This document shows positions 1-4,495 of a DNA stretch of 6,280 bases, one piece after another. Both the position numbers and the translations under genes were made by a program. Source of the DNA: Tardiphaga sp. (GTDB lineage Bacteria > Pseudomonadota > Alphaproteobacteria > Rhizobiales > Xanthobacteraceae); NCBI GenBank assembly GCA_014377915.1, contig JACMOT010000121.1, forward strand, positions 1 to 6,280, in the 5' to 3' direction. The notes below the pieces were generated by a model that did not search any database, was not told the DNA's origin, and saw only the letters and a list, made by a program, of their open reading frames with translations. Within the stretch, counting starts at the first letter, position 1, and the number at the start of each line of letters is the position of its first letter.

Positions 1-173
1 AGTGCCTCAGCGCCACCGAGCTGATCGGCTTTACGCGACAGCGCATCGCCGGCTTCAAGACGCCGAAGACGATCGACTTCATCGCCGCCCTGCCCCGCAA
101 TGCCTCCGGCAAGATTTTGCGACGACACCTGCGCGACCCCTATTGGGATGGCCGCGAGCGGCAGGTGAACTAG
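1..173 (+). CDS. AMP-forming acyl-CoA synthetase, C-terminal fragment
   Basis: Only the last 56 codons are in the window, read from base 3 to the TAG at 171-173; the rest lies upstream. The visible part is the end of the mobile C-terminal domain (AMP-binding_C) of an adenylate-forming enzyme. GFKTPK (visible residues 17-22) matches the hinge-side 'YKxPK' region. [16 protein letters not shown] (30-45) is the A10 motif, whose lysine (residue 37 of the fragment) contacts the acyl-adenylate in this family. Such enzymes activate a carboxylic acid with ATP and transfer the acyl group to CoA in the cytoplasm. The [13 protein letters not shown] form with a short polar tail is usual for fatty-acyl or aryl-acid CoA ligases; the substrate cannot be read from this piece. 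A six-bp hairpin and REP-like palindromes follow directly, so it appears to be the last gene of its transcript. Confidence 0.88.
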   Translation, partial: CLSATELIGFTRQRIAGFKTPKTIDFIAALPRNASGKILRRHLRDPYWDGRERQVN

Positions 174-177
174 AGTC

Positions 178-193
178 TGATCCGTTAGGATCA
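178..193 (+). terminator. Small hairpin after acyl-CoA synthetase (weak terminator candidate)
   Basis: TGATCC (178-183) and GGATCA (188-193) form a perfect 6-bp stem with a GTTA loop, five bases after the stop codon. No T-run follows, so it is at best a weak intrinsic terminator; the larger palindrome at 202-251 may do more to end or protect the transcript. Confidence 0.3.
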
Positions 194-201
194 ACTACTG
201 A

Positions 202-251
202 TGTCCCGGACGCGGTGCGGCATTCTTATGCCGCTCCGCAGAGCCGGGACC
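202..251 (+). repeat. REP-like palindrome, copy 1
   Basis: This is a long imperfect hairpin. GTCCCGG (203-209) pairs with CCGGGAC (244-250), and inside it GCGGTGCGGCAT (212-223) pairs with ATGCCGCTCCGC (228-239) with one mismatch around a TCTT loop. From memory, palindromes of this type (GTCCCGG-ACGCGG...GAGCCGGGACC) are widely dispersed between genes in Bradyrhizobium-like genomes. It lies 28 bp after the acyl-CoA synthetase stop. It may act as a transcript-stabilising or terminating structure, but it is best regarded as a dispersed repeat. Reading frames that cross it are not credible genes. Confidence 0.7.
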
Positions 252-275
252 ATTCCAAGCGCTGAGTTTCGTGGC

Positions 276-338
276 GGTCCCGGCTCCGCGGGGCACTACG
301 CCTCCTTGCGGGGGCGCCACGCTCCGCGTCCGGGGCAC
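276..338 (-). repeat. REP-like palindrome, copy 2 (inverted relative to copy 1)
   Basis: This is a second member of the same family in the opposite orientation. GGTCCCGGCTC (276-286) is the exact reverse complement of GAGCCGGGACC (241-251) in copy 1, and 320-337 matches the reverse complement of 202-219 at 16 of 18 positions. Its own arms also pair: GTCCCGG (277-283) with CCGGGGC (330-336, one G-T wobble). An internal hairpin pairs GCCTCC (300-305) with GGGGGC (310-315), also with one wobble. The loop regions of the two copies differ, so they look like separate insertions or diverged copies rather than a recent duplication. Confidence 0.6.
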
Positions 339-400
339 GATGCAAGCAAACCGAAGCTGACTCTAGTTCAACTGCGTGCTCCCTCCCCACACGCTCCGCC

Positions 401-527
401 GTCGTCCCCGCGCAGGCGGGGACCCATACACGCCAGTTCTTCGTGGCGCGCCATAGAAGTAAATCCGCGGCTCTGGGCTCCAGCTTGTGCTGTGGAGCCT
501 ATGGATCCCTGCCTGCGCGGGGACGAC
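401..527. repeat. 127-bp MITE-like element with 28-bp terminal inverted repeats
   Basis: The ends, 401-428 and 500-527, are reverse complements at 26 of 28 positions (mismatches only at 418/510 and 423/505). The left arm is itself a hairpin: GTCCCCGC (404-411) and GCGGGGAC (416-423) with a GCAG loop. The interior holds a quasi-palindrome centred on GGCGCGCC (445-452), flanked by CTTC (439-442) and GAAG (456-459). The element is too short to encode a transposase, and the reading frames through it on both strands reflect its symmetry. I recall elements with GTCGTCCCCGC ends and CGGGGACGAC on the far side as common in Bradyrhizobium/Rhodopseudomonas intergenic DNA, but the copy number in this genome is unknown. 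No clear target-site duplication is visible. Confidence 0.7.
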
Positions 528-556
528 AAAGAAAGATCACTGCCTGCAAGTTCCGT

Positions 557-612
557 TGTCACAATCGGACTGTCACAATCGCCGTGTCACAATCGGACCG
601 TCACAATCCGCC
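557..612 (+). repeat. Four tandem copies of a 14-bp unit (TGTCACAATCGGAC)
   Basis: Four contiguous 14-bp units are visible. Copies 1 (557-570) and 3 (585-598) are identical, TGTCACAATCGGAC; copy 2 (571-584) is TGTCACAATCGCCG; copy 4 (599-612) is CGTCACAATCCGCC. The core GTCACAATC is kept in all four. Because 14 is not a multiple of 3, the array is not coding repeat structure. It ends 83 bp before the first ATG of the alpha/beta hydrolase gene, so it sits where regulatory sites could lie. A 14-bp pitch is about 1.3 helical turns, so adjacent copies would face different sides of the DNA while copies 1 and 3 are 28 bp apart. It could be a stacked binding site or simply a slippage-generated minisatellite; the sequence alone does not decide. 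Confidence 0.75.
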
Positions 613-695
613 GGCAAGCTCCCGTTAAGCGCTGCGGCGATTTGCTCGGGCGATGACAGAGTTGTGGCTTCCGCAATCTGTGAAGTTCGTGTCAT
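613..695. other. Leader of the alpha/beta hydrolase gene, no clear promoter
   Basis: This is the part of the 522-bp gene-free stretch (174-695) that the repeats do not occupy. I see no convincing -35/-10 pair and no strong ribosome binding site; the nearest purine stretch, GAAG at 682-685, is 10 bases from the ATG at 696. The promoter of the hydrolase must nevertheless lie here or within the repeats upstream. Confidence 0.4.
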
Positions 696-1685
696 ATGAT
701 TGACATGACCCACCAAGCTGCAAATCCCGTCCTATCATCGTCCACATACCAGCCGCCGCGGCTGGTGCGCGCCAATGGTATCGAGATTTGCTACGACGTG
801 TTCGGCGACGACAGAGCCGAGCCGATGCTGATGATCATGGGGCTCGGTGCCCAGATGATCCATTGGGACGACGAATTCTGCAAGGCGCTGGCGGCACACG
901 GCTACCGGGTGATCCGTTTCGACAACCGCGACATCGGCCTGTCCAGCAAGATGAGCGGCGGCAAGCCGCTGACTTTGTTCGAGGTGGCGAAGCTGCGCTA
1001 TTTCGGCACCCCGGTCGCCGCCCCCTACAAGCTCGCCGACATGGCGACCGACGCGGTCGCGCTGCTCGACGTCCTGCACATCCGCTCGGCGCATATCGTC
1101 GGCGCGTCGATGGGTGGCATGATCGCGCAGGAGATCGCGATCACCTATCCCGAGCGGGTACGCTCGCTGACCTCGATCATGTCGACCACCGGACATCCCT
1201 CGCTGCCGCAGCCGAGCCGCGCCGTCGCCGCAATGCTGCTGCAGCCGCAGCCGTCGGGCTATGACGCGTTCATTGAGCGGTTCAAGCAGACCTGGCTGTT
1301 CCTGCGCGTCGGCAGCTTCCCCGACGACGAGGCGCGCGATCTCGACCGCGCCGAACGCACCTATGCCCGCGGCCTGCATCCCGAAGGCGTCGGCCGCCAG
1401 CTCCGCGCCATCCTGGCTTCGGGAAGCCGCAAGAAGCGCCTGAAGTCGGTGACGGCGCCGACGCTGGTGATCCATGGCAGCGTCGACCCACTGGTGCATC
1501 CCGATGCCGGCCGCGACACCGCGGCTTCCATCCCCGGCGCCAGGCTGCTGATGATCGAGCGCATGGGCCACGCGATTCCGATCTCGATGTGGAGCGGCAT
1601 CGTCGACGCGATCGCCAGGCATGCCCATGGCGCGCGAGCCATCAGCCAAACCGTCGCCGGCGCCATTCGAGCAGCCTCGCGCTGA
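696..1685 (+). CDS. Alpha/beta hydrolase (RdmC-like, serine hydrolase)
   Basis: This 329-residue cytoplasmic alpha/beta-hydrolase-fold enzyme has no signal peptide or membrane segment. The nucleophile elbow is GASMGG, with Ser138 followed by MIAQEIAITYPERV, a common continuation in this fold. The acid is Asp264 in GSVDPLV and the base is His292 in MGHAIP, giving a complete Ser-Asp-His triad. MGLGAQMIHWDD (48-59) supplies the oxyanion-side loop and FDNRDIGLSSK (75-85) the strand-turn typical of RdmC/aclacinomycin-methylesterase-like hydrolases. A helical cap lies around residues 170-245. The family hydrolyses esters, lactones or similar bonds; the substrate is not predictable. The start at 696 is followed by an in-frame ATG at 705, and neither has a good ribosome binding site, so the true start is open. 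The last 44 bp overlap the convergent epoxide hydrolase gene. Confidence 0.9.
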   Translation: MIDMTHQAANPVLSSSTYQPPRLVRANGIEICYDVFGDDRAEPMLMIMGLGAQMIHWDDEFCKALAAHGYRVIRFDNRDIGLSSKMSGGKPLTLFEVAKLRYFGTPVAAPYKLADMATDAVALLDVLHIRSAHIVGASMGGMIAQEIAITYPERVRSLTSIMSTTGHPSLPQPSRAVAAMLLQPQPSGYDAFIERFKQTWLFLRVGSFPDDEARDLDRAERTYARGLHPEGVGRQLRAILASGSRKKRLKSVTAPTLVIHGSVDPLVHPDAGRDTAASIPGARLLMIERMGHAIPISMWSGIVDAIARHAHGARAISQTVAGAIRAASR

Positions 1686-2643
1686 CTTCGTTCGGCTGCT
1701 CCTGCTGCGTCCAGTGGCCGCTGTTCCTGACCAGATATTTTTCCAGATCCGGGATCAGCCTTTCCATCCCGTCGGCGGCCGACGGCGGCAGCACCGGGTC
1801 GTTCTCGGCCATGATCATCAGCGACGGAACCCGAACGATGTGATCGAGGCCGAGGCTGCGCTCCCAGTTCCGCGTCATGTTGCGATACCAGTTGATGCCG
1901 CCGGTGAAGCCGGATCGTTCGAAGGCCTCGACGAACACCTGCTTCTCATCTTCCGACAGGATGTTCGGCCGCCGGTCACGGGCCGGATCGTAGCCGGCGA
2001 CCATTTGCGGAAACGCCAGATTGGTTGTCGCCGCCGCGCCGATGCCGGCGGTCGATGTTTCGTGCGGTGTGGCTGGCTGAGGCTGCCGCGACATCGGCTT
2101 GCGCATGAAAAAGTCAAAGGTCTTGCCGACATCGGCGGCGAAGATGCGGTCCGGCTCGCGCGCCGGATCCTGGAACTGGACGATATACATCTGCTCGCCG
2201 AACCGCTTGCGGTAGATCTGCAGCGGGTCGACCGGCGCGCGGTCGCTATGCGGGGTGTTGATTCCGACCACACCGGCGACGCGATCGAGATATCGCAACG
2301 GCATCTGCCAGACGATGAAGCCGCCCCAGTCGTGACCGACGAAGATCGCCCGGTCGATCTTGAGATGATCGAGCAGGCCGACGAGGTCGCCGGTCAGATG
2401 CTCGATATCGTAGTCCTCGACGCGGTCGGGACGGTCGGTAGCGCCGTAGCCGCGCTGGTCCGGAGCGATGACGCGGATGCCGGACTCGGCCAGCGCCTTG
2501 ATCTGGTGGCGCCAGGAAAATGCCAGTTCGGGCCAGCCATGGCACAGCACCATCGGCGGCGCATCGCTGGCCGGCCCCGCATCATAATAGCCGATGCGGA
2601 TGCCGTTGACCTGCGCGTAGCGAAGCGGCGGCATCTCGATCAT
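1642..2643 (-). CDS. Epoxide hydrolase, alpha/beta-hydrolase type
   Basis: This is a 333-residue soluble protein, a usual length for bacterial epoxide hydrolases. The order of motifs fits the family: HGWPE (35-39), where HGxP forms the oxyanion hole; APDQRGYGATDRP (60-72); GHDWGG (103-108) with Asp105 as nucleophile; a lid region at about 140-260 with candidate epoxide-polarising tyrosines Tyr153 (QMYIVQF) and Tyr253 (NWYRNM); the acid Asp282 in ENDPVLPP; and His310 in SGHWTQQEQP. In the family, Asp attacks the epoxide to form an ester that His-activated water hydrolyses to a diol. An Asp nucleophile also occurs in haloalkane and fluoroacetate dehalogenases, but HGWP and the lid tyrosines favour epoxide hydrolase. 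The start is 11 bp after the DUF6489-type stop, with only a weak GCGAG ribosome binding site, suggesting translational coupling. Its 3' end overlaps the convergent hydrolase gene by 44 bp. Confidence 0.9.
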   Translation of the reverse strand: MIEMPPLRYAQVNGIRIGYYDAGPASDAPPMVLCHGWPELAFSWRHQIKALAESGIRVIAPDQRGYGATDRPDRVEDYDIEHLTGDLVGLLDHLKIDRAIFVGHDWGGFIVWQMPLRYLDRVAGVVGINTPHSDRAPVDPLQIYRKRFGEQMYIVQFQDPAREPDRIFAADVGKTFDFFMRKPMSRQPQPATPHETSTAGIGAAATTNLAFPQMVAGYDPARDRRPNILSEDEKQVFVEAFERSGFTGGINWYRNMTRNWERSLGLDHIVRVPSLMIMAENDPVLPPSAADGMERLIPDLEKYLVRNSGHWTQQEQPNEVSARLLEWRRRRFG

Positions 2644-2654
2644 CGGCGCGCTCG

Positions 2655-2909
2655 CTACTTCTTCTCCGGCATCCGCCCGGTGGCCATCCCGGCCATGTTG
2701 GCGAACATTTCCTGAAAGCGCTCGCCCATCTTGGGATCGAAGCTGAACCAGCTCTGCATGATGGATTCCGGGGAGAATTTGTCGATGTTGGCCATCATCT
2801 TTCCCTGCATCTGCTCCATGATCGCCGCCTGCATCGGCTGCACGTCGGGAAGACCGAAGAAGGCGCGCGCCTCCTCGGGCGAACAGTCCACGACAACAGA
2901 TACTTTCAT
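2655..2909 (-). CDS. Small Met-rich protein, DUF6489-like
   Basis: This is an 84-residue cytoplasmic protein of unknown function. It opens with a short beta-strand, MKVSVVVDCS, then PEEARAFFGLPDVQPMQ (11-27), which I recognise as the pattern of the DUF6489 family of alphaproteobacteria. Residues 23-45 and 60-77 look helical. Twelve of the 84 residues are methionine, mostly on these helices, and the tail is basic (MPEKK). There is no signal peptide or metal-binding Cys/His set; the single Cys is at position 9. Start choice is firm: AGGAG (2916-2920 on the plus strand) lies six bases before the ATG. It sits 108 bp after the amino-acid dehydrogenase gene and 11 bp before the epoxide hydrolase gene, on the same strand, so it is probably co-transcribed at least with the latter. 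No function should be assigned. Confidence 0.82.
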   Translation of the reverse strand: MKVSVVVDCSPEEARAFFGLPDVQPMQAAIMEQMQGKMMANIDKFSPESIMQSWFSFDPKMGERFQEMFANMAGMATGRMPEKK

Positions 2910-2927
2910 CGAACGCTCCTCAATCGA

Positions 2928-2954
2928 TTTCGCCTGTTATGATAGATGGCGAAA
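2928..2954. promoter_or_regulatory. Inverted repeat TTTCGCC-13-GGCGAAA upstream of the DUF6489-like gene
   Basis: TTTCGCC (2928-2934) and GGCGAAA (2948-2954) are perfect 7-bp arms around a 13-bp AT-richer spacer. The half-site centres are 20 bp apart, about two helical turns, which suits a dimeric repressor. It sits just upstream of the ribosome binding site of the DUF6489-like gene, so it may be an operator or an mRNA hairpin. It partly overlaps the hairpin at 2954-2975. Chance occurrence is possible. Confidence 0.3.
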
Positions 2955-2975
2955 CAGCGGCAGTATCGCCGCTGT
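2954..2975 (-). terminator. Hairpin between the dehydrogenase and DUF6489-like genes
   Basis: ACAGCGGC (2954-2961) and GCCGCTGT (2968-2975) form a perfect 8-bp stem with a six-base loop, 43 bp beyond the dehydrogenase stop on the minus strand. No T-run follows in the direction of transcription, so it is an attenuator, RNA-end-stabilising or weak terminator candidate. It bears on whether the three minus-strand genes share one transcript. Confidence 0.35.
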
Positions 2976-3017
2976 CGACTGTTCGATGCAAGCGAAGTGA
3001 ATTCGACGGGGCGTCGG

Positions 3018-4271
3018 TCAGCCGAACCGTTCGACCGAAAACGCCTTGGGATCGGTGAACGGCGACTGCCCGGTAATCATGTCCGCGAGCAATCGACCGC
3101 TGACCGGACCGAGCGTCAGACCATGGTGCTGGTGGCCGAAATCGAACCACAGGCCCTTGTGGCGCGGCGCCCGGCTGATCACCGGCAGCATGTCCGGAAG
3201 GCAGGGCCGCGAGCCCATCCATGGCTGGCTCTCGATCGGCTCGCCGAGCGGAAACATGGCGCGGGCCATCGGCAGCGTGCGCTCGATCTGCACCGGCGTC
3301 GGTGGTGCATCGCGGCGGGCGAATTCGGCGCCGGTAGTGAGACGGGTGCCGCGGTTCATCGGCGCCAGCAGATAGCCGCGGTCCGAATCCAGCACCGGAT
3401 GATGCAGCACGGCATTGCCCGACGGCGCGAGATGCAAATGATAGCCACGCTTGGTCCTGAGCGGAATGTCATAGCCAAGCGGGCGAAAAATCTGGTCCGA
3501 CCATGGCCCCAGCGCGACCACGACGTCGCGCCCGACCAGCGCGCCGTTCGGCCCGGCGACGCGCCAGCCGCCATCGCCCTGCACCAGCGTACGCGCATCG
3601 GCGGCGATGAAACGGCCGCCCTTGCGGAGGAACAGCGCGGCATAGGCCTTCGCCAGACCGCCGGGATCGGGAATGAAACCGGGCGCCGGCCAATGGATGG
3701 CGCCGGCGAAATCGCCGGACAGATTCGGCTCGCGCACGGCGATCGCGGCGGCATCGAGCACATCGCCGGTGACGCCGTAGGCGCGGTCACGCTCCAGTTC
3801 CCGGATACCCTTGGCCAGGCTGGTCTCGGCGCGAAACAGCTTGATCCAGCCAGTCCGCCGCAGCAGGTCCGGCACGCCGGCCTCCTCGATCAGCGCCTCG
3901 TGTTCAGACAGGCTGCGCTGGATCAGCGGCAGAGCCGCCATCGCGCTGCGCAACGCCCCGGCCGGCGACGAATTCAGGAAATAACGCATCATCCACGGCA
4001 GGAAACCGGGCAGCGCATCGAGATGATAATGCACGTCCGGCGAGCGGTTCAGCGCATATTTCAACAATTGGCTGAAGTCGCGCGGGAACATGTAGGGAAA
4101 CACCGAGGCGCATTCGATCAGCCCGGCATTGCCATAGCTGGTTTCCTCGCCGGCCCGCTCATGCTTGTCGATCAGCACGACGTTGCGGCCACGCGCCTGC
4201 AGATGCAACGCCGCCGAAACACCGACCATGCCCGCGCCAAGCACAAGCACATCCGCCTTAAGTTCGCCCAT
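3018..4271 (-). CDS. FAD-dependent D-amino-acid dehydrogenase-like oxidoreductase (DadA family)
   Basis: This 417-residue protein of the DAO superfamily is close in length to DadA proteins. The N-terminal dinucleotide fold is clear: VLGAGMVGVSAALHLQARG with Gly12, Gly14 and Gly17 (GxGxxG), then VVLID with Asp35 for the FAD ribose. SYGNAGLI (45-52) matches the DadA-type loop after the Rossmann region. The substrate domain spans the middle, and the C-terminal FAD-contact segments are GSRPCLPDMLPV (353-364) and GHQHHGLTLGP (379-389). DadA enzymes oxidatively deaminate D-amino acids to 2-oxo acids and pass electrons to the respiratory chain, typically at the inner face of the cytoplasmic membrane; other members act on opines, glycine or N-methyl amino acids, so the substrate is uncertain. 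The start is supported by GGAG (4277-4280, plus coordinates) five bases before the ATG. The gene is divergent from a solute-binding protein gene, suggesting uptake and catabolism of the same compound. Confidence 0.88.
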   Translation of the reverse strand: MGELKADVLVLGAGMVGVSAALHLQARGRNVVLIDKHERAGEETSYGNAGLIECASVFPYMFPRDFSQLLKYALNRSPDVHYHLDALPGFLPWMMRYFLNSSPAGALRSAMAALPLIQRSLSEHEALIEEAGVPDLLRRTGWIKLFRAETSLAKGIRELERDRAYGVTGDVLDAAAIAVREPNLSGDFAGAIHWPAPGFIPDPGGLAKAYAALFLRKGGRFIAADARTLVQGDGGWRVAGPNGALVGRDVVVALGPWSDQIFRPLGYDIPLRTKRGYHLHLAPSGNAVLHHPVLDSDRGYLLAPMNRGTRLTTGAEFARRDAPPTPVQIERTLPMARAMFPLGEPIESQPWMGSRPCLPDMLPVISRAPRHKGLWFDFGHQHHGLTLGPVSGRLLADMITGQSPFTDPKAFSVERFG

Positions 4272-4346
4272 AGGTACTCCGAAAAATTGACCGTCCTGGC
4301 GATTCTGTTAGCGCCTTGCGGTGACGGTAGGATGCGCGGCCACGAC

Positions 4347-4375
4347 GCGCAAACGGCTGTAAGCAATGTTTGCGC
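4347..4375. promoter_or_regulatory. Perfect inverted repeat in the divergent intergenic region (operator candidate)
   Basis: GCGCAAAC (4347-4354) and GTTTGCGC (4368-4375) are perfect 8-bp arms around a 13-bp spacer. Half-site centres are 21 bp apart, two turns of B-DNA, fitting a dimeric regulator binding one face. It lies 75 bp upstream of the dehydrogenase start and 120 bp upstream of the binding-protein start, so one regulator could control both. No regulator gene is in the window. No convincing -35/-10 elements could be assigned in 4272-4495. Confidence 0.45.
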
Positions 4376-4480
4376 CATCTGCCGCGTTTTGCGGCTGACA
4401 CCGCCGGTAAATCGAGCTTGCGCTGCGGACAGACTCCGCCAACAATGCAAACGTCGCGGCTGTCCGACGATAACCGCAAT

Positions 4481-4486
4481 GGAGAG
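4481..4486 (+). promoter_or_regulatory. Ribosome binding site that fixes the solute-binding protein start
   Basis: GGAGAG at 4481-4486 is nine bases upstream of the ATG at 4496. The reading frame is open back to an ATG at 4370, but only the 4496 start places a secretion signal at the N-terminus and has this site in front of it. Confidence 0.65.
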
Positions 4487-4495
4487 CGTTACGAG

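Noticed and set aside
557..612. CRISPR array or plasmid-type replication iterons
   Set aside because: The units are contiguous 14-mers with no unique spacers, so not CRISPR. There is no replication initiator gene or AT-rich melting region nearby to support iterons.
201..656. 151-codon open frame across the repeat-filled intergenic region, with overlapping frames on both strands
   Set aside because: It runs through REP palindromes, the 127-bp inverted-repeat element and the 14-bp array; its sequence is dictated by the repeats, not by a protein.
735..1649. 304-codon open frame on the minus strand opposite the alpha/beta hydrolase
   Set aside because: It is a mirror frame of a convincing gene, with Arg/His/Gln/Ala-biased composition and no domain.
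1621..2715. 364-codon open frame on the plus strand opposite the epoxide hydrolase
   Set aside because: It is the antisense shadow of a gene with an intact catalytic triad; the translation is low-complexity Arg/Asp/Ala/Val-rich, with no motif and no ribosome binding site seen.
4287..4315. TTGACC at 4287 as a -35 box for the solute-binding protein
   Set aside because: No acceptable -10 element lies 16-18 bp downstream (AGCGCC/TAGCGC), and it would be about 180 bp from the start codon.
4370..4495. N-terminal extension of the solute-binding protein from an ATG at 4370
   Set aside because: The extension would bury the signal peptide 42 residues inside the protein; the ATG at 4496 has a ribosome binding site and begins the secretion signal.
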